Of a stretch of 64,000 bases of DNA, positions 35,972 through 43,064 are shown piece after piece. Source of the stretch: Candidatus Methylophosphatis haderslevensis (GTDB taxonomy: Bacteria > Pseudomonadota > Gammaproteobacteria > Burkholderiales > Rhodocyclaceae); NCBI GenBank assembly GCA_016711925.1, contig JADJSA010000001.1:1069177-1133176 (forward strand), in the 5' to 3' direction. The stretch's first letter is position 1, and the number at the start of each line of letters is the position of its first letter. Position numbers and translations under genes: made by a program. The notes under the pieces were generated by a model. The model did not search any database. It saw only the letters and a program-made list of their open reading frames with translations, and was not told the DNA's origin.

Positions 35972-36580
35972 ATGAAGCTCGTCGGTTCCCTTACCAGTCC
36001 TTATGTGCGCAAGGTGCGCGCCGTGCTCGCCGAGAAGAAGATCGAGTGCGAGTTGGTGATCGACCCGCCGTGGGCGGCGGATACGCATGTGCCGGACGTC
36101 AACCCGCTGGGCAAGGTGCCGGTGCTGATTCTCGACGACGGGTCCACCCTGTTCGACTCGCGCGTGATCGCCGAGTATCTGGACAGCGTGACGCCGAACA
36201 ATCGCCTGCTGCCCTCGCCCAGCCGCGAACGCATCTCGATCAAGCGCTGGGAGGCGCTGGCCGACGGCGTGGTGGATGCGGCGGTGACCATCGTGCTGGA
36301 AAGCAAGCGCGCGGAAGAGATGCGCGATGCGGCGTGGATAGCCCGTCACCAGGGCAAGATCACCGCCGGCCTGGCCGCGCTGGCGGCCGATCTCGGCGAC
36401 CACCCGTGGTGCCATGGCAACGGCCTGACGCTGGCCGACATCGCGCTCGGCGTGGCGCTGGGCTACCTGACGTTCCGCATGCCGGCGCTCGAATGGCGCG
36501 CGGCGCACGAGAATCTGGCGCGCCTCTACGACAAGCTGATGCTGCGGCCGTCGTTCGCCGACACCGTTCCGCACGACTGA
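35972..36580 (+). CDS. Glutathione S-transferase family protein
   Basis: The 202-residue product has the thioredoxin-like N-domain (GSLTSPYVRKVRAVLAEKKI, with Ser in SPYVRK as the likely glutathione-activating residue; NPLGKVPVL; LFDSRVIAEYLD) and the all-helical C-domain (LTLADIALGVALGYL). This is the beta/theta-like class related to YibF and stringent-starvation-like GSTs. Substrate unknown. Divergent from the methyltransferase pair. Confidence 0.9.
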   Translation: MKLVGSLTSPYVRKVRAVLAEKKIECELVIDPPWAADTHVPDVNPLGKVPVLILDDGSTLFDSRVIAEYLDSVTPNNRLLPSPSRERISIKRWEALADGVVDAAVTIVLESKRAEEMRDAAWIARHQGKITAGLAALAADLGDHPWCHGNGLTLADIALGVALGYLTFRMPALEWRAAHENLARLYDKLMLRPSFADTVPHD

Positions 36581-36599
36581 GCACGGTCGTGCAAGGGCA

Positions 36600-37706
36600 T
36601 CAGTCGATGATGCCGCCGCCGAGACAAACGTCCCCCGCGTAGAGCACCGCCGACTGGCCCGGCGTGACTGCCCATTGCGGCGCGTCGAACGCGAGCGTCA
36701 TGCGCGCGGCCTCGAGCGCGGCGATGCTGCAGGGCGCGTCTGTCTGGCGGTAGCGCGTCTTCGCCCCGTAGCCCGCACCAACCGGCGGCGCTTCGCCGGC
36801 AACCCAAGACAGGTCGGCGGCGGTGAGCCGCGAGGACAGCAGCGCCGGGTGGTCATGCCCCTGCGCGACGTAGAGCACATTGCGCTCGAGATCCTTGCGC
36901 GCGGCGTACCAGGCGGCGTGTTCGCCATCGCCGCCCTTGCCGCAGCCGCCCTTGATACCGCCGATGCCAAGCCCCTTGCGCTGGCCCAGCGTGTGGTACA
37001 TCAGACCCTGGTGGCGGCCGACGATCCTGCCGTCGTCGAGGCTGCGGATTTCGCCCGGCTCCATCGGCAGGTAGCGCTGCAGGAATTCGCGGAACGGCCG
37101 CTCGCCGATGAAGCAGATGCCGGTGGAATCCTTCCTGGCGAAGTTGGGCAGCTTCGCCTGCTCGGCGATCCGCCGCACTTCGCGCTTGTGCAGGTGGCCG
37201 ACCGGGAACAGCGTGCGCGCCAGTTGCGCTTGCGTCAGCCGATGCAGGAAGTAGCTCTGGTCCTTGCCCGGATCGACGCCCCTGAGCAGTTGCATGCGCC
37301 CGCCCGCCTCGCGCACGCGCGCATAGTGGCCGGTGGCGATGCGCGCCGCACCCAGCGACAGCGCGTGGTCGAGAAAGGCCTTGAACTTGATCTCGGCGTT
37401 GCACAGCACGTCCGGATTGGGGGTGCGGCCGGCGCGGTACTCGCGCAGGAATTCGGCAAACACGCGATCCTTGTATTCGGCGGCGAAGTTCACCACTTCG
37501 AGATCGATGCCGATCACGTCGCAGACCGAGGCGACGTCGACCAGATCCTGCCGCGTCGAGCAGTATTCGTCGTCGTCATCGTCTTCCCAGTTCTTCATGA
37601 ACAGGCCAATGACATGCCAGCCCTCGCGCTTGAGCAGCAGCGCGGCAACCGACGAGTCGACCCCGCCCGACATGCCGACCACCACGGTGCGCGCCGGGTC
37701 AGTCAT
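36600..37706 (-). CDS. mnmA: tRNA-specific 2-thiouridylase MnmA
   Basis: MnmA adds sulfur to U34 of tRNA Lys, Glu and Gln. The 368-residue product has the PP-loop VVGMSGGVDSSVAALLLKRE, the first catalytic Cys in PNPDVLCNAEIKF and the second in DSTGICFIGERPF, and the C-terminal beta domain. The ATG at 37706 is the standard start. It overlaps the upstream secreted-protein gene by 8 bp and follows a NUDIX gene, echoing the nudJ-mnmA order of Escherichia coli. Confidence 0.97.
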   Translation of the reverse strand: MTDPARTVVVGMSGGVDSSVAALLLKREGWHVIGLFMKNWEDDDDDEYCSTRQDLVDVASVCDVIGIDLEVVNFAAEYKDRVFAEFLREYRAGRTPNPDVLCNAEIKFKAFLDHALSLGAARIATGHYARVREAGGRMQLLRGVDPGKDQSYFLHRLTQAQLARTLFPVGHLHKREVRRIAEQAKLPNFARKDSTGICFIGERPFREFLQRYLPMEPGEIRSLDDGRIVGRHQGLMYHTLGQRKGLGIGGIKGGCGKGGDGEHAAWYAARKDLERNVLYVAQGHDHPALLSSRLTAADLSWVAGEAPPVGAGYGAKTRYRQTDAPCSIAALEAARMTLAFDAPQWAVTPGQSAVLYAGDVCLGGGIID

Positions 37707-38358
37707 CCGGATACGCGCCGGCGAGCCAGGTGGCCAGCGGCATGACGACGGCCGGCGCACCGTTGTCGCGAAACCAGGTGTCCACCGCCCAGCGCGCCTC
37801 GATCAGCGGGTCGGGCAGCGGCGCGGCGGGCGCCGGGGCGCCGGCCATGGTCCAGCCGGCCTCGTCGTAACAATGGGCGCAGGGGTCGGCTTGCGCGACC
37901 GGCAGGCGCCGCGCGACCGGCGCATCGCGTTGCTCGATCACCGCGCTGAAGTGCTGGACGATCAGCATGCTGCGCCGCGCCGGCTCGATGACGCGATGGT
38001 GGCGCAGCCAGCCCTGCGCCTCGATCATCCGCAGCAGGCGCGTGGTGGAGGTCGCGTGATCGATGCAATCCATGCGGCCTTCGACCTCGCCGTCTGCGAG
38101 GTCGCCGCCCTTGTCGGCATGGATCGGCAACTGCTCGCCGGCCCAGCGGTAGAGCGATCCGAGCGCGAGCGCGAGCCGTTCGCGCTCGCCGGCGGCGTCG
38201 GCCGCCTCGCCCAACCGATCGCGCACCGCGCCGAGTTGCGCATCGTCGTAGTGCACCCAGTCTTCGACTCGGCAACCGTAGTCGTAGCAGAACTGCACCG
38301 ACTGGGCGGCCGGCGCGCTGCTCGCGGCCAGCCACAGCAGGCACGCCCAGAACCTCAT
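37699..38358 (-). CDS. Secreted protein of unknown function between nudJ and mnmA
   Basis: The 219-residue product has a signal peptide (residues 1-18) and a mature domain with paired cysteines (FCYDYGCRVEDW at the start, RMDCIDHATSTTRLLRMIEA in the middle, DPCAHCYDEAGW near the end). I do not recognise the family. The MDCIDHAT segment, with Cys, Asp and His close together, could be an active site. It overlaps both neighbours (ATGA with the NUDIX stop; 8 bp with mnmA), so the three form one translation unit. Confidence 0.8.
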   Translation of the reverse strand: MRFWACLLWLAASSAPAAQSVQFCYDYGCRVEDWVHYDDAQLGAVRDRLGEAADAAGERERLALALGSLYRWAGEQLPIHADKGGDLADGEVEGRMDCIDHATSTTRLLRMIEAQGWLRHHRVIEPARRSMLIVQHFSAVIEQRDAPVARRLPVAQADPCAHCYDEAGWTMAGAPAPAAPLPDPLIEARWAVDTWFRDNGAPAVVMPLATWLAGAYPDD

Positions 38359-38807
38359 CCCCAATGCCGGATGATTTCGAGCGGATAGCGCCTGCCCGCC
38401 TGCCAGTCGGTCACGCACTGGCGCACCAGCGGGCTGCGGTGGCGGTCCGTGCAGGCGTCGATCTCGGCCGGCGTCAGCCACAGCGCGCGGACGATGCCGG
38501 CGTCGAGTTCGCGCGTCTCGTCCCAGCCCAGCAGGTCGCCGGCAAAGGCAAAGCGCAGGTAGGTGATGTCGCGTTGCGCAATGCGGATCTGGTAGACGCC
38601 GACCAGGTGGGTCGGGCGAAAAGCGTGGGCGGTCTCTTCCAGCGTTTCGCGCACGCAGGCCTCGACCAGCGACTCGCCTTCGTCGAGGTGGCCGGCCGGC
38701 TGGTTGAAGCGCAGGCCGTCGGTGGTTTCCTCTTCCACCAGCAGGAAGCGGCCATCGCGCTCGATCAGCGCGGCGACGGTGACATTGGGTTTCCAGATTC
38801 TTTCCAT
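38355..38807 (-). CDS. nudJ: NUDIX hydrolase, NudJ-like
   Basis: The 150-residue product has a full Nudix box, GHLDEGESLVEACVRETLEE, at about residues 39-58. It begins WKPNVTVAALIERDGRFLLV, as in NudJ (a thiamin pyrophosphate and nucleotide phosphatase). Position upstream of mnmA also supports NudJ. Start is the ATG at 38807; GGGAA upstream is a modest ribosome site. Confidence 0.85.
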   Translation of the reverse strand: MERIWKPNVTVAALIERDGRFLLVEEETTDGLRFNQPAGHLDEGESLVEACVRETLEETAHAFRPTHLVGVYQIRIAQRDITYLRFAFAGDLLGWDETRELDAGIVRALWLTPAEIDACTDRHRSPLVRQCVTDWQAGRRYPLEIIRHWG

Positions 38808-38944
38808 GATGGTTCCCGGGGCAAGCCGCGTATTTTACCCGGGCAGGGCGCGCCATTCCCGCGCCCGCCGGGCAGCGCAGGAATGTCGGCCGACAGAAGC
38901 CGCCGATCGGCCGCGACAATCTTCGCCGGACCCGTTCCCGGACT

Positions 38945-38972
38945 TTGGAGTGACGTCGAAATGCGCTAAAAT
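38945..38972 (+). promoter_or_regulatory. Putative promoter of the aminotransferase gene
   Basis: TTGGAG (38945-38950), a 16-bp spacer and TAAAAT (38967-38972) lie 78 bp upstream of the ATG. The -10 is good, the -35 is weak. Confidence 0.4.
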
Positions 38973-39049
38973 CAAGCCCTTCCACGCACTTCACGCTCGA
39001 TCTTCACGCACGCTTTTCAGGCTGATTCCCAGCACTCGGAGATTTCAAG

Positions 39050-39973
39050 ATGTCGATGGCGGACCGCGACGGGTTCATATGGCATGACGGCAAGCTGGTG
39101 CCGTGGCGCGAGGCCACCACCCACGTGCTCACCCACTCGCTGCACTACGGTCTGGCGGTATTCGAGGGCGTGCGCGCCTACAACACGCAGATCGGCACCG
39201 CGATCTTCCGCCTGAAGGAGCACACCGACCGGCTGTTCAATTCGGCGCACATCTACCGCATGACGATTCCCTACACGCGCCAGCAGTTGATGGAGGCGCA
39301 GCGCGAGGTGGTGCGCGCCAACAGTCTGGAATCCTGCTACATCCGCCCGATCGCCTTTTACGGTTCGGAGAAGATGGGCGTCTCGCCCAAGGGTGCCGCA
39401 GTCCATGTGTCGATCGCCGCCTGGCCGTGGGGCGCCTATCTCGGCGCCGAGGGCATCGAGAAGGGCATCCGCGTCAAGACCTCGAGCTACGCGCGCCACC
39501 ATGTCAATGTGTCGATGTGCCGCGCCAAGTATTCGGGCACCTACGCCAACTCGATCCTCGCCAACCTGGAAGCCACCGAACACGGCTACGACGAGGCGCT
39601 GCTGCTCGACGTGGACGGCTTCGTCGCCGAAGGCGCCGGCGAGAACCTGTTCATCGTCAAGGACGGCGTGATCTACGAACCCGAGATCGCCTCGGCGTTG
39701 ATCGGCATCACCCGCGCTTCGATCATTCGCTTGGCCGCCGACCTCGGCTACGAAGTGCGCGCAAAGCGCCTGACGCGCGACGACGTCTACTTGGCCGACG
39801 AAGCCTTTTTCACCGGCACTGCCGCAGAGGTCACGCCGATCCGCGAACTGGACGGCCGCCAGATCGGCGAAGGCAAGCGCGGCCCGCTCACCACCAAGTT
39901 GCAGGCGCTGTTCTTCGACGTGGTCAATGGCCGCGCCGAGAAGTACCGCGAATGGCTCACGCCCGTTAAGTAA
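39050..39973 (+). CDS. ilvE: Branched-chain amino acid aminotransferase
   Basis: IlvE makes Leu, Ile and Val from their keto acids with glutamate and PLP. The 307-residue product has the fold-IV signature: LHYGLAVFEGVRAY, the PLP Lys in CRAKYSGTYANSIL, and EGAGENLFIVKDGVIYEPE. It starts at ATG 39050 with GGAG upstream; a second ATG at 39056 would also serve. It is followed at 18 bp by a small zinc-finger gene, as in many betaproteobacteria. Confidence 0.95.
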   Translation: MSMADRDGFIWHDGKLVPWREATTHVLTHSLHYGLAVFEGVRAYNTQIGTAIFRLKEHTDRLFNSAHIYRMTIPYTRQQLMEAQREVVRANSLESCYIRPIAFYGSEKMGVSPKGAAVHVSIAAWPWGAYLGAEGIEKGIRVKTSSYARHHVNVSMCRAKYSGTYANSILANLEATEHGYDEALLLDVDGFVAEGAGENLFIVKDGVIYEPEIASALIGITRASIIRLAADLGYEVRAKRLTRDDVYLADEAFFTGTAAEVTPIRELDGRQIGEGKRGPLTTKLQALFFDVVNGRAEKYREWLTPVK

Positions 39974-39990
39974 CATCGACGAGAGAAAAC

Positions 39991-40191
39991 ATGTCCGAGC
40001 TGAAAGACAACACCCGCCAGGTCGACGTCACCGCCAAGGATCTGCCGCTGCACTGCCCGCGCCCCGGCGCGCCGCTGTGGGCACGCCACCCGCGCGTATT
40101 CCTCGACGTGCTGAAGACCGGCGAGGCCTACTGCCAATACTGCGGCACGCGTTACGTCTTTACCGGCGAAAAGCCCAAGGGCGGCCACTGA
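39991..40191 (+). CDS. Small zinc-finger protein (zf-CHCC type)
   Basis: The 66-residue product has the CHCC pattern: LHCPRPGAPLWARHPRVFLD then GEAYCQYCGTRYVF, giving Cys, His and CxxC ligands. The domain also occurs in the NDUFS6 subunit of complex I; free-standing bacterial copies have no settled function. Co-transcribed with ilvE and perhaps the following heptosyltransferase. Confidence 0.9.
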   Translation: MSELKDNTRQVDVTAKDLPLHCPRPGAPLWARHPRVFLDVLKTGEAYCQYCGTRYVFTGEKPKGGH

Positions 40192-40196
40192 ACGGC

Positions 40197-40330
40197 GGCA
40201 AGGAGTGAGGGGCAAGGCGCCAGCAGCCAAGCTCGGAGTGCCTGCGCAGCGGTTGCGGCTCGAACGTCGCAGGCGGTAGCGCGATGTCTTCCCACTCCTC
40301 TCCCCTGCCCCCTCGTCCCTCACCGACAAC
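40197..40330. repeat. GTGAGG-rich palindromic spacer, copy 3
   Basis: GGCAAGGAGTGAGGGGCAAGG on one side can pair with CCCCTGCCCCCTCGTCCCTC on the other. The right arm runs into the start of the heptosyltransferase frame and codes for its Ser/Pro-rich first 15 residues. Confidence 0.7.
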
Positions 40331-41348
40331 CCCCTCGCGCATCCTCGTCGTCGCCCCCTCGTGGATCGGCGACACCGTCATCGCGCAGCCGCTTTTCATG
40401 CGGCTGGTCGAACGCGATCCCGGTTGTGAAATCGACGCCCTGGCGCAGCCCTGGGTCGCCCCCGTGCTGCGCGCCATGCCGCAGATCGCCGGCGTCATCG
40501 AAAGCCCGCTGCGCCACGGCCGATTCGATTTCGCGCTGCGCCGGCAGCTTGCCCGGCGACTGGCCGCCGGCCGCTACGACGAAGCGATCGTCCTGCCCAA
40601 TTCGTGGAAATCGGCGCTGCTGCCATTTCTCGCCGGCATCGCGCGACGCACTGGCTTCATCGGCGAATCGCGTTACGGCCTGCTCAATCGCCGGCACAAA
40701 CTCGACACCATCCAGTTGCCGCGCCAGGTGGATCGCTACGCCCAGCTCGCGCAGCCGCCGGGCGAGGCGCTGCGACTGCCGCTGCCGCAGCCGCAACTGA
40801 CCCACGATGCGGCTCGCGAAGCGGCCACCCTGGCCGCGCTCGGACTCGCCGGGGCGCACCAGCCGATCGTCTTTTGCCCTGGTGCCGAGTACGGCCCGGC
40901 CAAGCGCTGGCCCGCCGCCTATTACGCCGAACTGGCGCGTGCGCTCGGCGCGCGCGGCCATGCGATCTGGCTGCTCGGCTCGGCCAAGGATGCGCCGGTG
41001 GCCGACGAAATCGCCGCCACCAGTGCCGGCGCGGCCGCGAGTCTGTGCGGACACACCACGCTCGGACAGGCGCTCGACCTCATCGGCGCCGCAAAGCTCG
41101 TCGTCACCAACGACTCCGGGCTGATGCACGTGGCCGCGGCGCTGGGCCGGCCGCTGATCGCGCTGTATGGCTCGTCCAGCCCGGACTACACGCCACCACT
41201 GTCGGACAAAGCGGCTATCATCTGGCGCAAACCGGATTGCAGCCCGTGCTTCAAACGCGAGTGCCCGCTCGGCCATTTCCGCTGCATGACGGAATTGACA
41301 CCCGACTCGGTACTGGAAACCGCAACGAGAAAGCTCGCCGATGCCTGA
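40284..41348 (+). CDS. waaF: ADP-heptose:LPS heptosyltransferase II (GT9)
   Basis: WaaF adds the second heptose to the LPS inner core at the inner face of the inner membrane. The 354-residue product has the GT9 elements: ILVVAPSWIGDTVIAQPLF at the N-domain start, PGAEYGPAKRWP and VTNDSGLMHVAAALGRPLIALYGSSSP in the C-domain, and a CSPCFKRECPLGHFRCM tail typical of WaaF. The first 17 residues (Ser/Pro-rich) come from a palindromic spacer; the true start may be a non-ATG codon near 40330. Confidence 0.93.
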   Translation: MSSHSSPLPPRPSPTTPSRILVVAPSWIGDTVIAQPLFMRLVERDPGCEIDALAQPWVAPVLRAMPQIAGVIESPLRHGRFDFALRRQLARRLAAGRYDEAIVLPNSWKSALLPFLAGIARRTGFIGESRYGLLNRRHKLDTIQLPRQVDRYAQLAQPPGEALRLPLPQPQLTHDAAREAATLAALGLAGAHQPIVFCPGAEYGPAKRWPAAYYAELARALGARGHAIWLLGSAKDAPVADEIAATSAGAAASLCGHTTLGQALDLIGAAKLVVTNDSGLMHVAAALGRPLIALYGSSSPDYTPPLSDKAAIIWRKPDCSPCFKRECPLGHFRCMTELTPDSVLETATRKLADA

Positions 41349-41784
41349 TCCGACCCTCAGCAAGACGATCTACACCACGCCCCAGCAGGCCGAGGCGGCG
41401 TTCTACGAGGCGATCGAGCGCGCCGATCTGGAAGCCATGATGGCGGTGTGGGCCGAGGACGAAGAGATCATCTGCATCCACCCCGGCGGCGCGCGCCTGG
41501 CCGGCTACACGGCGGTGCGCGAGGGGTGGCGGCAGATATTCGCCGGCGGCCGCAACCTGCGCTTTGCGCTGGCCGGCCAGGTTTATTCGCAGGGCATGCT
41601 GCTGTCGGTGCACAGCCTGCACGAGAACATCACCATCATCGGCGAGCAGCGCAAGCCGCCGCCGGTCGTGGTGACCAACGTCTATATCCGCGGACCGCTC
41701 GGCTGGCGCATGCTGGTGCATCACGCCTCGCCCGGCCCGGCCGGCAGCGACACGCAACACGAAAAACCCAAGACCGTCCATTGA
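41341..41784 (+). CDS. SnoaL/NTF2-like protein
   Basis: The 147-residue product has the cone fold of the NTF2 superfamily: TPQQAEAAFYEAIERADLEA, WAEDEEIICIHPGGARLAGY and VTNVYIRGPLGWRMLVHHAS. Such proteins are small enzymes or binding modules. It overlaps waaF by 8 bp and the next hydrolase by 4 bp (TTGA), so all three are coupled. Function unknown. Confidence 0.85.
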   Translation: MPDPTLSKTIYTTPQQAEAAFYEAIERADLEAMMAVWAEDEEIICIHPGGARLAGYTAVREGWRQIFAGGRNLRFALAGQVYSQGMLLSVHSLHENITIIGEQRKPPPVVVTNVYIRGPLGWRMLVHHASPGPAGSDTQHEKPKTVH

Positions 41785-42761
41785 CGATCGCGCCGGGCGC
41801 CCCGCCGAACTTTCCGACCTACCGCGCACCGGCCTGGCTCGCCAACGCGCACGCGCAGACCATCTGGCCGCGCACGCTGATGGGCCGGCTGCCCGACTAC
41901 CGGCGCGAGCGCTGGGAGACGCCCGACGGCGACTTCATCGATCTCGACTGGGTGGACGGCCCGCCGCATGCGCCGCTGCTCGTGCTGTTCCATGGCCTCG
42001 AAGGCAGTTCGCGCAGCCATTACGCGCGCTCCGTGATGCGCGCCGCAGCGGCGCACGGCTGGTGCGGCGTGGTGCCGCATTTTCGCGGCTGCTCGGGCGA
42101 GCCGAACCGGCTGCCGCGCGCCTATCACTCGGGCGACTCGGACGAGATCGACTGGGTGCTGCGCCGTCTGCGGGCGCTCGATCCGCCGCGCCCGCTCTAC
42201 GCCACCGGCATTTCACTCGGCGGCAACGCGCTGGCCAAGTGGGCCGGTGAGCGGGGCGAGGATGCGGCGCAGGTGGTGCGCGCAATCGCCGCGGTCTGCG
42301 CGCCGCTCGACTTGGCGGTGGCCGGACGCGCGCTCGAATGCGGCTTCAACCGCGTCTACACCGAGTACTTCCTGCGCAGCATGCGCCCGAACGCGCTGCG
42401 CAAGCTGGCGCGATTCCCCGGCATCGGCGACCGGCAACGCATTGCCGGCGCGCGCACGCTCTACCAGTTCGACGACGCGGTCACCGCGCCGCTGCACGGC
42501 TTTCGCGACGCCGACGACTACTGGCGACGCGCCAGCGCCAAGCCCCATCTGCCCGGCATAGCCGTGCCGGCGCTGCTGCTCAACGCGCGCAACGATCCGT
42601 TTCTGCCGGCGCACGCGCTGCCCGCGGCGAACGCGGTCTCGCGCCTCGTTGTCCGCGAATTCCCCGAGCATGGCGGCCACGTCGGCTTCGTCAGCGGCCG
42701 CTTTCCCGGCCACCTCGACTGGCTGGCGCAACGGCTGATCGCGTTCTTCCAATCCGTTTAG
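41781..42761 (+). CDS. YheT-family alpha/beta hydrolase
   Basis: The 326-residue product matches the YheT/EMB8 family: YRAPAWLANAHAQTIWPRTL at the start, LFHGLEGSSRSHYARSVM, FRGCSGEPNRLPRAYHSGDS, the nucleophile elbow GISLGGNALAKW, the acid in NARNDPFLP and the His in PEHGGHVGFV. The start is a TTG at 41781 overlapping the previous stop. Activity is presumed esterase. Confidence 0.9.
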   Translation: MTIAPGAPPNFPTYRAPAWLANAHAQTIWPRTLMGRLPDYRRERWETPDGDFIDLDWVDGPPHAPLLVLFHGLEGSSRSHYARSVMRAAAAHGWCGVVPHFRGCSGEPNRLPRAYHSGDSDEIDWVLRRLRALDPPRPLYATGISLGGNALAKWAGERGEDAAQVVRAIAAVCAPLDLAVAGRALECGFNRVYTEYFLRSMRPNALRKLARFPGIGDRQRIAGARTLYQFDDAVTAPLHGFRDADDYWRRASAKPHLPGIAVPALLLNARNDPFLPAHALPAANAVSRLVVREFPEHGGHVGFVSGRFPGHLDWLAQRLIAFFQSV

Positions 42762-42764
42762 CAT

Positions 42765-42890
42765 GGCATGGTGGCGGGCATCGCCACAACCCGCATGAAA
42801 TGGCGCTGCGCGGCCATGCCGTGCCACGAGGTCCATTTCATCGGCCTCGCGGGGCTGCCCATGCCAGGAGCGCCAAACCACGCGGCCTTC
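42765..42890 (-). repeat. Dispersed intergenic palindromic repeat, copy F
   Basis: ATGAAATGG and CCATTTCAT form a perfect inverted pair around the CGGCCATGCCGTG core, and on the minus strand CATGCGGGTT matches the family 3' block. It lies in the 303-bp gap before the surface-protein gene; the rest of the gap (42891-43064) shows nothing I can name. Confidence 0.65.
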
Positions 42891-43064
42891 GGCGTGCAGA
42901 CCGAACATGCGATCGGCGCGGGCAGTCGCCCGCCGCCGCACGGGCGTGCGCCGGCTCACGTCATCGGAAACACGGCGGCGCCGCAGTTGATCGCAGTGCA
43001 CAAACCCGCGCGCAAAGTGATACATTTGCCGGCCTGTTTGGCTCCACTTCGGTTCGACGCCCCT

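Noticed and set aside
41341..42761. Toxin-antitoxin pair made of the small SnoaL-like gene and its neighbour
   Set aside because: Both have clear enzyme-type folds and homologs outside such systems.
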